Assembly (NCBI GenBank): GCA_016860845.1
Contig: BOKF01000042.1
Coordinates: 1 to 64,000 of the forward strand
Source of the DNA: Chloroflexota bacterium
GTDB taxonomy: Bacteria > Chloroflexota > Anaerolineae > 4572-78 > J111
Direction of reading: 5' to 3'
Length of the DNA: 64,000 nt
Part shown: in pieces, positions 30,185 to 38,856 of the stretch
Numbering within the stretch: the stretch's first letter is position 1
Layout: every line of letters begins with the position of its first letter
Translations under genes and position numbers: made by a program
Notes under the pieces: model-generated
Told to the model about the DNA's origin: nothing
Databases searched by the model: none
What the model saw: only the letters and a program-made list of their open reading frames with translations

Positions 30185-30311
30185 GCCCAACAATTCGCTG
30201 TAGCCGACTTGCTACCTTGGCGTTTTTTCAACCATTCCTTGCTGGCAAAGTTGGTGTATAATGAAAGTTGTCTTGCCCACCCGCAAGCGGCTAAGCTCAT
30301 GGCCGTTACAG
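30185..30311 (+). other. attC recombination site of cassette 2 (R' core degenerate)
   Basis: GCCCAAC (30185-30191) is followed by AATTCGCTGTAGCCGACTTGC; the right half has GCAAGCGGCTAAGC then GGCCGTTACAGGC. TAGCCG-A-CTTGC pairs with GCAAGCGGCTA with a single extrahelical A. The R' core reads GTTACAG (30305-30311) in place of GTTRRRY, as if two bases were inserted in GTTAGGC. Length is 127 bases. Confidence 0.6.
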
Positions 30312-30343
30312 GCTTGTTTTATCCCCACCTCATACCGGAATGA

Positions 30344-31984
30344 CTACCCCTCCGGCGGCGACTCAATCGCTGCTTTGATCTCCGGCAGCATGCGCCGGGC
30401 CGACTCCTCGCCCATGCGCACCAGATCGTGAACCTGCTCAAAATCCAGGCTGTGCTTGGCCGCGACCTTGTGCTGGATCAGCACGTCAATCAGGGGCAAC
30501 TGCTTGTCAATGACCTCGGCTTCCATGGCGCTGAACATATTAAAAACCACTTGCAAGATGCTGGGGCGGCGGTCCTTGCGCCCGCTGAAGGAGTCGCGCA
30601 TGGGCTGGACCACGCTGGAGGCGATGACAATATCGGCGCCCCGTTCCCGCAGCACGCTGGCCGGCAGCGGGTTGACAATCCCGCCGTCCACCAAAAAGCG
30701 GCCCTGATACTGCCACGGGTCCACCAGCACCGGCAGGCTGAGGCTGGCGCGAATGGCGTCGGCCAGGGGACCGGAGTCAAAAACCACCTCTTCGCCGGTA
30801 AAAATATCGGCGGCGACGATGTACAGCGGCGTTTTGACCTCGGCAAAGGTCCGCCCCTCGACGCTGCGATTGATGATCCGGTCGCGGGCGAGACGGCCTT
30901 TCAAAATGGCGGTGCGGGGTGGAATGTTGAAATCCCAATTGGGGAAGCGGTTGAAGCTTTTAATTTCCTCGGTAAAGCGGGCAAAGCGCGGCCAGTCCCA
31001 GCCCAGGGCATAAAAGGCGCTGAACCAGGCCCCGGCGCTGGTGCCGGCCACCAGATCCACCGGAATCTTTTCTTCCAGCAAAACCTTGATGACCCCGATA
31101 TGGGCCAGCCCGCGCGATCCGCCGCTCGACAGGGCCAGCCCGACGGTCCGGCCCGTCAACCGCCGGGCTATTCGAGACGGGTCCTCCGCTGCGTCGCCGA
31201 CCTGCCAGACATCTTTCTTGTCCTTGCGGGTCGAAATCCAGGCCGGCGGCGGGCCGATGCTGACCACCGTATCGGCCAGGTCTACCGCTTTTTGGGCCAG
31301 GGGGTCCGGCTCGTCCGGCAGGATCACGAGGATATGCTTGAAAACTTCCACCTGATAGCTCAGGCTTTCGGCCAGCGACTCGACGGTCAGGTCGCCGTGG
31401 CCGAGAAACATTAAGCCGCCGCTGAGGGTGATATCTGCGGCTCCGGCCATCGCCGCGCCGGGCAGGGGCAGCACACCAATGGGCGATTTGAGTTGGGTTT
31501 GGAGCGCCCGGCCCAGGGCCAACGCTTTTTGGCTGCCCAGCAGCGCCGTAATCCGCCGGGGCAGATGATGGCGTCTCCGCCGGGTGGTGCGGACCAGGCG
31601 TTTGCTCAGCTCGCGCGTCATTTCCAGGGCAATCGCCGGGCGGGTGCTGACGAGGGCTTCAAAATCCTGCTTGTTCAAGGCCCACAATTGGGCGTCAAGC
31701 GCAACTTCCAGGCTGGCCGTGCGCGGCTGACCTAATAGCAGCGAAATCTCCCCGACAAACGTGCCCGGTCCCAGCGTGGCCACCTTTTCCCCGCTTGCCT
31801 CCCGAAAGACGACAACCTGGCCCGACTCGACCACGTACATAGTATCGCCAAAATCGCCTTCCCGAAAGATGACCGTCCCCTTGGGGTAACTTTCCGGGCG
31901 CAGGCAGCCGGCAATCAAACGCAGGTCGTCGTCATTAAGATTATTGAAAAGAGGGATGCCTCTGAGGAAATCTTTGGGTAGCAC
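30344..31984 (-). CDS. Patatin-like phospholipase with cyclic-nucleotide-binding domain
   Basis: A 546-residue two-domain protein. Residues about 10-120 form a cNMP-binding (CAP_ED) domain (LRLIAGCLRPESYPKGTVIFREGD, then LGPGTFVGEISLLLGQPRTASL). The C-terminal half is a patatin lipase of the NTE type: oxyanion motif SGGSRGLAH, nucleophile GTSAG, and the catalytic DGG (FLVDGGIVNPLP). Such proteins hydrolyse phospholipid ester bonds, and the N-terminal domain may gate activity by ligand binding, as in neuropathy-target-esterase relatives. A segment between the domains, which resembles a Rossmann-like part, is seen in the same family. It faces the cassette array on the opposite strand; its stop lies 33 bases from attC2. 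Confidence 0.85.
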   Translation of the reverse strand: MLPKDFLRGIPLFNNLNDDDLRLIAGCLRPESYPKGTVIFREGDFGDTMYVVESGQVVVFREASGEKVATLGPGTFVGEISLLLGQPRTASLEVALDAQLWALNKQDFEALVSTRPAIALEMTRELSKRLVRTTRRRRHHLPRRITALLGSQKALALGRALQTQLKSPIGVLPLPGAAMAGAADITLSGGLMFLGHGDLTVESLAESLSYQVEVFKHILVILPDEPDPLAQKAVDLADTVVSIGPPPAWISTRKDKKDVWQVGDAAEDPSRIARRLTGRTVGLALSSGGSRGLAHIGVIKVLLEEKIPVDLVAGTSAGAWFSAFYALGWDWPRFARFTEEIKSFNRFPNWDFNIPPRTAILKGRLARDRIINRSVEGRTFAEVKTPLYIVAADIFTGEEVVFDSGPLADAIRASLSLPVLVDPWQYQGRFLVDGGIVNPLPASVLRERGADIVIASSVVQPMRDSFSGRKDRRPSILQVVFNMFSAMEAEVIDKQLPLIDVLIQHKVAAKHSLDFEQVHDLVRMGEESARRMLPEIKAAIESPPEG

Positions 31985-32101
31985 GGGTCTTCTCCCAAGA
32001 CTCGCTATCTCCCTCTATTATATGCTTATCACGGCCAGGGGTCAACGTGACTCCAATACCGATTTTTGCCCGGCCTGCCCATCATTAGTAAAATCAGGGT
32101 T

Positions 32102-33904
32102 ATGATGCCATATCGAATGAACCCATATCAAAACAAAATCGAATATCTTCAGAGCGGGGTCTGGCCCTGGGTCATCCTGGGCGGGCTGCTGCTGGTGGTC
32201 CTGCTACTGGCCCTGCTGGTGGCCGCGCTGTTGCTGCCGCCCATCTCGTTGCTGTCCCGGCTCGACCCTTCTTATACCCAGGTCAGCCTGGAAGGCAATA
32301 CCATACGCGATGCTGACGGGATGCAATTGACCTTTCTGCCGGAGGATGTCGAGCGCCCCTTCCGGGTTAAATTGACCGGCGTCCCGCGCAATCTCTTTCT
32401 TGAGGGCGCGGTAGATGATAACCTCCTGGCTGCCGCGAGCAGCATCCCCGGCCATCTGGTGATGAAAAGCCCCTTTTACCAAATTCAGCGGCGCGGGCCA
32501 CTCCCAAAGCGCGTCACCCTCTCCGTGCCCATCCCCAACGAGGCCGAACCGTACCGCACCCTTGACCTGTACACCTGGAACGGCGAAGCCTGGACTTGGC
32601 TGCCCGGCCGCGTCATCGCCGCCGAGGGCATCATCGAGTCGAATTTAGACCTCCTGCCCGACTCGGTCGTCGTGATGCAGACGCACGCTCTCAACCCAAA
32701 TGTAGCGGCAACGTTTCTGCCGGACCAAATTTTGCCGGAGAATTTCAGGGGGACCCCGCTTGAGATAAATCCGCAGGGGCTTTACCTGGAAGCCGAGGGT
32801 CTGATTGCCGGCACGCCGTCGCCCCTGCCAAATGACTTACTCAACGGTACTATCACCGTTATTCCCACCCTGCGCAACTGGGCGGACGATGGCTCGATCC
32901 GCTCTGATTTGATTGATAACTTGTTGATTGACGACGAGGCCCGCCAGCGCCATATCGCCACGATTATCAGTTTGATCCGAGAAAATGGCTACCACGGCAT
33001 CGAGCTTGATTACCGCGGTATTAGCCCGGACCTGCGCGCCGAGTATACCTCCTTTCTGGAAGAACTGCGCGCGGCTCTGCCCTCGGAGCGGCGGCTCATC
33101 GTGCGGGTCGAACTGCCTCAGCAGCTTTCGGGCGATGCCTGGGACAGCGGCGCCTACGATTGGCAAGCCATTGGCCGGGTGGCCGATGGGGTTAAAGTGC
33201 CGACCCTGCCCGACCCGAAAGCCTACGCTCCCCAGGGGCAAATGGCGGCCCTGCTCGATTGGGCGGTGGGGCAGGTAAGCCGGTATAAGCTGCAACTGCT
33301 CCTGTCCAGCCGCAGCATCGAGCAGGCCAACGGTCAAACCCGCGAACTGGGCTATCAAGAGAGCCTGGCGGCGCTCGGCACGGTGGCCGTCGGCGGCGGG
33401 GCGACGACAGTTGAGCCCAACCAGCCGCTTGAGTTTACCCTGAGCGGGCTGCCGGCCGGGGCAGAGGTGCAGTTTGATGTTGACAGCGGCCTGTATCGGC
33501 TGGCGTTTCCGGCCGACGCAAACGGACAGCGGATCATTTACCTGGAAAATGCGGCCAGTGTGGCCCGCAAGCTCCAATTTGTGGCCCAATACAACTTGCG
33601 CGGCGTGTCTGTGCAAAACCTCTTTGACCCCAATGAAGACCCGCAAATCCGGGAGGTGGTGCGCCGTTTCCTTGATCTGGCCCTGTCCCCGGTTGAAGGT
33701 CAGCATGCCCTTATCTGGCATGTCAAGAACCAGGAGGGCGGCCTGATCGCCGAGGAAATTGTTGATCTGACCAACCCTGCCTTCCGCTGGACCACTCCCG
33801 CCGCGGCCGGAACTTACGAAGTCATTGCCTCTATTTCTCCCAGCCGCAATCCGGCGACGGCCACGCCCCTGGGCAGCCTGTCAATCGAGGTGAGCGGTCC
33901 CTGA
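32102..33904 (+). CDS. Membrane-anchored GH18-like protein lacking the catalytic Glu
   Basis: About 600 residues: a transmembrane anchor (WVILGGLLLVVLLLALLVAA) near residue 25, a beta-rich region (about 50-210), a GH18-like TIM-barrel region (about 230-440) and a C-terminal beta domain. In the barrel, the segment where chitinases have DGxDxDxE reads HGIELDYRG: the position of the catalytic Glu is Arg, so hydrolase activity is unlikely. A ligand-binding or scaffolding role outside the membrane is inferred. The start is unsure; ATGs at 32102, 32105 and 32117 are possible, with a weak AGGG before the first. A good terminator follows. Confidence 0.6.
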   Translation: MMPYRMNPYQNKIEYLQSGVWPWVILGGLLLVVLLLALLVAALLLPPISLLSRLDPSYTQVSLEGNTIRDADGMQLTFLPEDVERPFRVKLTGVPRNLFLEGAVDDNLLAAASSIPGHLVMKSPFYQIQRRGPLPKRVTLSVPIPNEAEPYRTLDLYTWNGEAWTWLPGRVIAAEGIIESNLDLLPDSVVVMQTHALNPNVAATFLPDQILPENFRGTPLEINPQGLYLEAEGLIAGTPSPLPNDLLNGTITVIPTLRNWADDGSIRSDLIDNLLIDDEARQRHIATIISLIRENGYHGIELDYRGISPDLRAEYTSFLEELRAALPSERRLIVRVELPQQLSGDAWDSGAYDWQAIGRVADGVKVPTLPDPKAYAPQGQMAALLDWAVGQVSRYKLQLLLSSRSIEQANGQTRELGYQESLAALGTVAVGGGATTVEPNQPLEFTLSGLPAGAEVQFDVDSGLYRLAFPADANGQRIIYLENAASVARKLQFVAQYNLRGVSVQNLFDPNEDPQIREVVRRFLDLALSPVEGQHALIWHVKNQEGGLIAEEIVDLTNPAFRWTTPAAAGTYEVIASISPSRNPATATPLGSLSIEVSGP

Positions 33905-33927
33905 AGTTGGGAGTGGAAGCAATCAAG

Positions 33928-33961
33928 CCCGAAAGGTCTTCACTACCTTTCGGGTTTTTTG
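33928..33961 (+). terminator. Rho-independent terminator
   Basis: CCCGAAAGGT (33928-33937) pairs perfectly with ACCTTTCGGG (33945-33954), followed by a run of T from 33955. It ends the GH18-like gene transcript and insulates vapBC. Confidence 0.92.
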
Positions 33962-34009
33962 TTGACATTCTATTGTTATAGGTTATACTTATATTCAATA
34001 ATGTATAAC
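33962..34009 (+). promoter_or_regulatory. vapBC promoter with operator-like inverted repeat
   Basis: TTGACA (33962-33967), a 16-base spacer and TATACT (33984-33989). A perfect inverted repeat, GTTATAC (33982-33988) with GTATAAC (34003-34009), overlaps the -10 box and the likely start site, as expected for autorepression by an antitoxin dimer. Confidence 0.75.
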
Positions 34010-34028
34010 TATCTTGGGGAAAGTCCTT

Positions 34029-34265
34029 ATGCCAACATTAACAGTATCAACCAAAGGGTGGGTGGTCATTCCCGTAGAATTACGCAAAAAGTATGGCTTG
34101 ACCCCCGGTGCGCAGGTACAAGTAGTGGATTATGGCGGGGTGCTGGCTCTCGTTCCACTGCCGGAAAACCCAATTCGAGAGGCAGTAGGGATGCTCAAAG
34201 GCTCCTCTTCGCTTGTCCAGGCTTTGCTCAACGAACATGCCCAGGAAATAGCCCGTGAACGGTGA
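34029..34265 (+). CDS. AbrB/MazE-type antitoxin (VapB)
   Basis: A 78-residue protein with an N-terminal swapped-hairpin AbrB domain (TLTVSTKGWVVIPVELRKKYGLTPGAQVQVV) and a C-terminal helical tail that would wrap the toxin. The start at ATG 34029 is preceded by GGGGAAAG. Eleven bases at its end overlap the toxin gene. It should bind the inverted repeat in its own promoter and neutralise the PIN toxin. Confidence 0.85.
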   Translation: MPTLTVSTKGWVVIPVELRKKYGLTPGAQVQVVDYGGVLALVPLPENPIREAVGMLKGSSSLVQALLNEHAQEIARER

Positions 34266-34674
34266 TGTGCCGGTCTACGTTTTGGATAGTTTTGCGGTGT
34301 TGGCTTTGCTTGAAGGCGAAAGTGGTGCAGGCCGGGTGCAGGCTATTCTGGAAATGGGCGAGCAACACATCGCCCAGGTCTACCTTTCTCTGATTAATCT
34401 GGGCGAGATTCTTTACATTACCGAACGTGAACGCGGCTTGGTTTTAGCCCAGAAGACCCTGGTGACTATTGAACAATTTCCTCTTGAAATCCTCCCAGCC
34501 ATCCGTGAGCGTGTTTTGGTGGCTGCTCATCTTAAAGCGCACTTTCCAATTTCCTATGCTGATGCGTTTGCCGTTGCGGCCACTCAGGAATTTCGGGGCA
34601 TACTGGTCACCGGCGATCCCGAATTTGTTCATACTGAAAAGCTCATCCACATTGAATGGCTCGTTGAGAAATAG
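34255..34674 (+). CDS. PIN-domain toxin ribonuclease (VapC)
   Basis: A 139-residue PIN-domain protein. The four acidic active-site positions are visible: D in VLDSFAVLALLEGE, E in LINLGEILY, D in YADAFAVAA and D in VTGDPEF. VapC toxins cleave RNA, often tRNA or rRNA. The start is a GTG at 34255 within the antitoxin gene, giving an 11-base overlap that favours coupled translation. Confidence 0.87.
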   Translation: MNGDVPVYVLDSFAVLALLEGESGAGRVQAILEMGEQHIAQVYLSLINLGEILYITERERGLVLAQKTLVTIEQFPLEILPAIRERVLVAAHLKAHFPISYADAFAVAATQEFRGILVTGDPEFVHTEKLIHIEWLVEK

Positions 34675-34759
34675 CAGACGCACTCGAAAGATGACTTTGC
34701 CTTTCAGCCTGCGCTAAGGTATACTTTCCTGTCTGAAACTTTTGTTCTAAATGAGGGAG

Positions 34760-34823
34760 CCAGGGGTCGGGGGGCAGGGATTAGCATTCTGCTGCCCCCC
34801 AACCCCTGACCTCCAACCCCTGG
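34760..34823. repeat. Inverted CAGGGGTC-type island upstream of uvrB
   Basis: The left arm CCAGGGGTCGGGGGGCAG (34760-34777) is complementary to CTGCCCCCCAACCCCTG in the right part (34789-34823). It lies directly in front of the uvrB ribosome site (GGAGG at 34821-34825 overlaps its end). Confidence 0.75.
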
Positions 34824-34832
34824 AGGAAAACT

Positions 34833-36878
34833 ATGCCTACGTTTCAAGTGGTTTCCGATTATCAGCCCACCGGCGACCAGCCGCAGGCGATCAAAGAACT
34901 GGTTGAAGGCATTGAAGGGGGTTTGGTCCATCAAACCCTGCTCGGCGCGACCGGCACCGGCAAAACCTACACCATCGCCAAGGTCATCGAGCAGGTGCAG
35001 AAGCCGACGCTGGTGATGGCCCACAACAAGACCCTGGCCGCGCAGCTTTACAGCGAGTTCAAGGAGTTCTTTCCTAACAACGCCGTGGCCTACTTTGTCA
35101 GCTACTACGATTACTATCAGCCCGAGGCCTACATTCCCCGCACCGATACCTTCATCGAGAAGGATGCCCAGATCAACGATGAGATTGACCGCCTGCGCCT
35201 GGCCGCCACCACTGCCCTCTTCTCGCGGCGTGATGTGGTCATTGTCGCCAGCGTCAGCGCGATTTATGGTTTGGGCAGCCCCGAGGATTACGGCCAGGTG
35301 GTCATCAATTTCAAGATCGGCGACCTGCGTAAGCGCGACAAGGTCCTGCGCCACCTGATTGACATCCGCTACGAGCGCAACGATTACGACCTCAAACGGG
35401 GTACGTTTCGGGTGCGGGGTGACACGCTGGAAATCATGCCCGCTTACGGCGAGCAGGTTTACCGGATCGAGTTCTTTGGCGACGAAATCGAGCGGATCAC
35501 CGAGGTCAACTCCCTGACCGGCGAGATGGTCGCCCGGCACACCACTCTGGACATCTACCCGGCCAAACATTTCATCACCCCCCAGGAAAAGCTGGCCGAA
35601 GCCCTGGTTGATATTGAAAACGAACTGGAAGAGCGCCTGGCCGAGCTGCGAGCGCAGGAAAAGCTGCTCGAAGCGCAGCGGCTGGAGCAGCGCACCCGTT
35701 TTGACCTGGAAATGCTGCGCGAGGTCGGTTACTGCTCCGGCATCGAGAACTACAGCCGCCCGCTCAGCCGGCGCGAGCCGGGCAGCACGCCCTGGACGCT
35801 GCTCGACTACTTCCCCGACGATTTCCTGATGGTAGTTGACGAGAGCCATATGTCCATTCCCCAAATTCGGGGCATGTATTTTGGCGACCGCAGCCGTAAA
35901 GAGGTGCTGGTCGAGTACGGTTTCCGCCTGCCCAGCGCCCTGGACAACCGCCCGCTCAACTTTCAGGAGTGGGAAGATCATATCCACCAGATTGTCTACA
36001 CCAGCGCTACGCCCGGCCCCTATGAATTAGACCACAGCCAGCAGGTGGTCGAGCAGATCATCCGGCCGACCGGCCTGATTGACCCCGAAGTGGAAGTCCG
36101 GCCCATCAAGGGACAAATTGACGACCTGATCGGCGAGGTGAACCGGCGGGTCAAGGCCGGCGAGCGGGCGCTAATCACTACCCTGACCAAGCGCATGGCC
36201 GAAGACCTGGCCGATTATATGATGGAGCTGGGCATCAAGGTCCACTATCTGCACAGCGACATCCAGACGCTGGAGCGGGTCGAGATCTTGCGCGACCTGC
36301 GCCTGGGGATTTATGATGTGGTGGTCGGGATCAATCTGCTGCGCGAGGGGCTGGATCTGCCGGAGGTGTCGCTGGTGGCGATCCTGGACGCCGATAAAGA
36401 GGGTTTCCTGCGCTCCAGGCAGGCCCTCATCCAGACGATTGGCCGGGCGGCCCGCCACGTCAACGGCAAGGTGTTAATGTACGCCGACAACATGACCGAG
36501 TCCATGCGCTTTGCTATTGACGAGACCAACCGCCGCCGGGCCAAGCAGCAGAAGTACAACGAGGAACACGGCATCGAGCCGCGTTCTATTATCAAACAGA
36601 TCAGAGACATGACTGAAGAAGTCGCCGGCCGCGAAGACGGCCAGCGGCAAAAGATGGTGGCCGAGCGGCAGGCGGCCTACAACGTCACCGGCACGATGCC
36701 GGCCCACGAGATCGAGCACTTGATCGAGCAGTTGGAGAAGCAGATGAAAGCTGCTGCCGCCGAGCTTGAGTTTGAAAAAGCGGCCCTCCTGCGCGATCAA
36801 ATTGTCGAACTGCGCGGCCAGTTGCAGGCCATCCGGGATGCCGAAGATAAGCGGCCGGCCTGGGAGAAGATTCGATAA
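34833..36878 (+). CDS. uvrB: UvrABC excinuclease subunit B
   Basis: A 681-residue DNA repair helicase. Walker [13 protein letters not shown], the beta-hairpin region with [12 protein letters not shown], the DEAD-like box DESHMSIPQ, and helicase motifs in the C-half ([17 protein letters not shown]) are present, and the UvrC-binding UVR motif ends the protein ([24 protein letters not shown]). UvrB loads on damaged DNA with UvrA and recruits UvrC. A GGAGG ribosome site lies 8 bases before ATG 34833. A repeat hairpin in the leader may affect expression. Confidence 0.96.
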   Translation: MPTFQVVSDYQPTGDQPQAIKELVEGIEGGLVHQTLLGATGTGKTYTIAKVIEQVQKPTLVMAHNKTLAAQLYSEFKEFFPNNAVAYFVSYYDYYQPEAYIPRTDTFIEKDAQINDEIDRLRLAATTALFSRRDVVIVASVSAIYGLGSPEDYGQVVINFKIGDLRKRDKVLRHLIDIRYERNDYDLKRGTFRVRGDTLEIMPAYGEQVYRIEFFGDEIERITEVNSLTGEMVARHTTLDIYPAKHFITPQEKLAEALVDIENELEERLAELRAQEKLLEAQRLEQRTRFDLEMLREVGYCSGIENYSRPLSRREPGSTPWTLLDYFPDDFLMVVDESHMSIPQIRGMYFGDRSRKEVLVEYGFRLPSALDNRPLNFQEWEDHIHQIVYTSATPGPYELDHSQQVVEQIIRPTGLIDPEVEVRPIKGQIDDLIGEVNRRVKAGERALITTLTKRMAEDLADYMMELGIKVHYLHSDIQTLERVEILRDLRLGIYDVVVGINLLREGLDLPEVSLVAILDADKEGFLRSRQALIQTIGRAARHVNGKVLMYADNMTESMRFAIDETNRRRAKQQKYNEEHGIEPRSIIKQIRDMTEEVAGREDGQRQKMVAERQAAYNVTGTMPAHEIEHLIEQLEKQMKAAAAELEFEKAALLRDQIVELRGQLQAIRDAEDKRPAWEKIR

Positions 36879-36885
36879 TAAAAGG

Positions 36886-36975
36886 GTCCACAGATAACAC
36901 GGATGGACACAGATAAAAATATAACTTGACTCACGCAACCATGTCATTTTGAGCGACGACAGGAGCGAAAAATCC
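36886..36975. repeat. Dispersed repeat motifs after uvrB
   Basis: CACAGATAACACGGATGGACACAGAT-like units (36890-36920) are followed by a CATTTTGAGCGACGACAGGA segment (about 36944-36968), both of a style commonly dispersed in bacterial intergenic regions. No open gene or promoter is seen in the 119-base gap between uvrB and the next gene. Confidence 0.45.
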
Positions 36976-36997
36976 CTAATGGCTTGGAGTAATCCTA

Positions 36998-37222
36998 ATG
37001 ACGATATTTAAAGTTTTTGTGGCCGCGCTGGTCCTCCTGTTTGGCCTGCGCATGGTTTTGACGGCGGTGCAGACGGCCATCAGCGGCAAAGTCCTGGTGC
37101 GGCAGGGCATCCGCTCGAAGTGGCAGCCGGTCGCCGACCGCGGCGATGCCTGGAAAGCGGCCATTCGGGATGGGTTGATGGGGCTGTTGTTGGTTGTGTT
37201 GGGGGTTGTGTTGATTTTTTAG
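36998..37222 (+). CDS. Small two-helix membrane protein, unknown function
   Basis: A 74-residue protein with a hydrophobic N-terminal helix (FKVFVAALVLLFGLRMVL), a short basic loop (RQGIRSKWQPVADRGDAWK) and a C-terminal helix (LMGLLLVVLGVVLIF). A GGAG is found seven bases before the start. It precedes the DinB gene by 12 bases and probably shares a transcript with it. The family is not recognised; the loop lies on the same side as both chain ends. Confidence 0.6.
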   Translation: MTIFKVFVAALVLLFGLRMVLTAVQTAISGKVLVRQGIRSKWQPVADRGDAWKAAIRDGLMGLLLVVLGVVLIF

Positions 37223-37234
37223 GGGTAATAAACG

Positions 37235-37735
37235 ATGAACAAAGGCGGCATCCTGACCCTCTTCAACTACAACTACTGGGCCAACGCTCGCGTGTTGAAC
37301 GCGACGGCCCACCTCAGCGAAAGCCAATTTACCGCCCCGGCCCGGTTGAGCCACGGCAGTGTGCGCGGGGCGCTGGTTCACATCCTGGTGGCGGAAATCA
37401 TCTGGCGCTTGCGCTGCCAGGAAGGCGTTTATCCCTCGGCGCTGCTGAGCGAAGCAGAATTCCCTACCCTGGAGTCGCTGCGGCGGCGCTGGGCCGAGGA
37501 AGAACGGGCGATGCGGGCGTACCTGAACCAACTTAGCGATGAGGCCGTCAACCGGCCAGTTCACTACAAAACCACCAAAGGTACTCCCCAGGAAACGATT
37601 CTGTGGCATATCCTGGCCCATGTGGTCAATCACGGCACCCAATTTCGAAGCGAGGCCGCCGTCGCCTTGAGCGAGTATGGCCACTCGCCGGGAGATCTCG
37701 ATCTGATTGCTTTTGTACGGGAGCAAAAACCATGA
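37235..37735 (+). CDS. DinB-family metal-dependent protein
   Basis: A 166-residue four-helix-bundle protein. The metal-binding histidines of DinB/YfiT-like proteins are seen in VHILVAEIIW and in HILAHVVNHGTQFRSE, with the H-x3-H pair near residue 130. Members include thiol-dependent transferases and hydrolases; the reaction here is unknown. The gene ends in an ATGA overlap with the following hydrolase, so the pair is translated together. Confidence 0.8.
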   Translation: MNKGGILTLFNYNYWANARVLNATAHLSESQFTAPARLSHGSVRGALVHILVAEIIWRLRCQEGVYPSALLSEAEFPTLESLRRRWAEEERAMRAYLNQLSDEAVNRPVHYKTTKGTPQETILWHILAHVVNHGTQFRSEAAVALSEYGHSPGDLDLIAFVREQKP

Positions 37736-38604
37736 TTATTTACAAAGGTTACGATAAGCAAGCCTTAGACAACCAGTACAATAATCGCGCCCGAGTACCC
37801 GAATTTGAGCAAATTATGCAACAATGGGAGCGCGATAGTGAGTCGCTGCGCCAGCGAGTCCAGTTTCACGCCGACCTGGCCTACGGCCCGCATCCCCGCG
37901 AAATCCTGGACATCTTTCCGGCCAGCCGGCCCGGCGCGCCGGTGCAGGCGTTCATTCACGGTGGGTACTGGCGCTCGTTGGAAAAAAGGCTGTTTCATTT
38001 CATTGCTGAGGGTTTTATGAGCCACGATGTTACTTACGTAGCAGTCAGCTATCCACTGGCTCCGCAAGCAACCATGGATGAGATTGTAGCCTCATGCCGC
38101 CAGAGTATCGTCTGGCTGTATAAGAACATTGCTCAGTACAACGGCGACCCACACAACATCTGCATCTCCGGTCACTCAGCCGGCGGCCACCTTATGGCCA
38201 TGCTTTTGGCGACAGACTGGTCTGTTTTCGCCGCCGATTTACCCCCTGATCCGATTAAAGGCGGCTGCGCCATCAGCGGCTTGTTCAACCTGATTCCTGT
38301 TCAGTTAACTTACGTCAATGACGATGTGCGCATGGACGAAGCCATGGCTCGCCGTAACAGCCCCGTCTTCCTTCCGCCAACCTGCCGCAGCCCTTTAATT
38401 GTGGCCGTCGGCGGAGCGGAGTCAGAAGAGTACCTGGCCCAGAGCCAGGAGCTAGGATCAGTCTGGTCGCAGCAGGGAGTGCCGATCACCCCCCTGGTTG
38501 TGCCTGGGGCCAACCACTTTTCGATCCTCGATCATCTGGTTAACCCGGATTCTCCGCTTAAACGGGTCATTTTAGACCAGATGAGAATATCTCCTCGCTC
38601 TTGA
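37732..38604 (+). CDS. Alpha/beta hydrolase, arylformamidase-like
   Basis: A 290-residue hydrolase. The oxyanion motif FIHGGYWRSL, the nucleophile elbow SGHSAGGHLM and the histidine in VPGANHFSILD form the expected catalytic set, and the layout agrees with kynurenine formamidase-like esterases. It probably hydrolyses a small amide or ester. The start at ATG 37732 overlaps the DinB stop by four bases. A second family of formamidase-like enzyme (cyclase family) is found at 698-1372, but the two are unrelated in fold. Confidence 0.8.
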   Translation: MIIYKGYDKQALDNQYNNRARVPEFEQIMQQWERDSESLRQRVQFHADLAYGPHPREILDIFPASRPGAPVQAFIHGGYWRSLEKRLFHFIAEGFMSHDVTYVAVSYPLAPQATMDEIVASCRQSIVWLYKNIAQYNGDPHNICISGHSAGGHLMAMLLATDWSVFAADLPPDPIKGGCAISGLFNLIPVQLTYVNDDVRMDEAMARRNSPVFLPPTCRSPLIVAVGGAESEEYLAQSQELGSVWSQQGVPITPLVVPGANHFSILDHLVNPDSPLKRVILDQMRISPRS

Positions 38605-38629
38605 TAAGGACGAACATGCCTGCCTTTTA

Positions 38630-38647
38630 AGGTGACATAAGTCACCT
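38630..38647. repeat. Inverted repeat AGGTGAC-N4-GTCACCT
   Basis: Perfect 7-bp arms with a four-base spacer, 26 bases after the hydrolase stop. It could be an operator or a stem in the mRNA end. No T-run follows. Confidence 0.5.
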
Positions 38648-38733
38648 GAGCTCTTGGCCTGCGGATTGATTCGCAAACGGCGGTTCATCTCTACAGTTCT
38701 TATAGAGAAATCAATTTAACCATTGGACCATCC

Positions 38734-38761
38734 GGAGTGCAAAAGTGCACTTTTGCACTCC
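38734..38761. repeat. Perfect 28-bp palindrome
   Basis: GGAGTGCAAAAGTG (38734-38747) is followed directly by its exact reverse complement (38748-38761). It lies in the 252-base gap between the hydrolase and methyltransferase genes, 95 bases before the latter. The rest of the gap has no recognisable gene. Confidence 0.85.
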
Positions 38762-38856
38762 TACGAAGCCTAACGAATTATATGAGTTTTAATTGTGCTG
38801 TCTATTAGATTTGCGCGATTCTGGCAATTGCTGCAAAGTAACCGCTTGACTACTCC

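Larger units (their letters stand above)
27576..30305 (+). mobile_element. Two-gene integron-type cassette array without integrase
   Basis: Two AT-rich single-gene units are each followed by an attC-like site in the same orientation, and a third degenerate site bounds the left side. With cleavage after the G of GTTRRRY, cassette 1 spans 27576-29238 and cassette 2 spans 29239-30305. No integron integrase gene is seen within the window, so this would be a cluster of attC sites lacking an integrase. Base composition differs strongly from the GC-rich flanks. Confidence 0.65.

Noticed and set aside
34704..35987. 427-codon open frame opposite uvrB
   Set aside because: Antisense shadow of a well-conserved gene with no start signal or recognisable domain.
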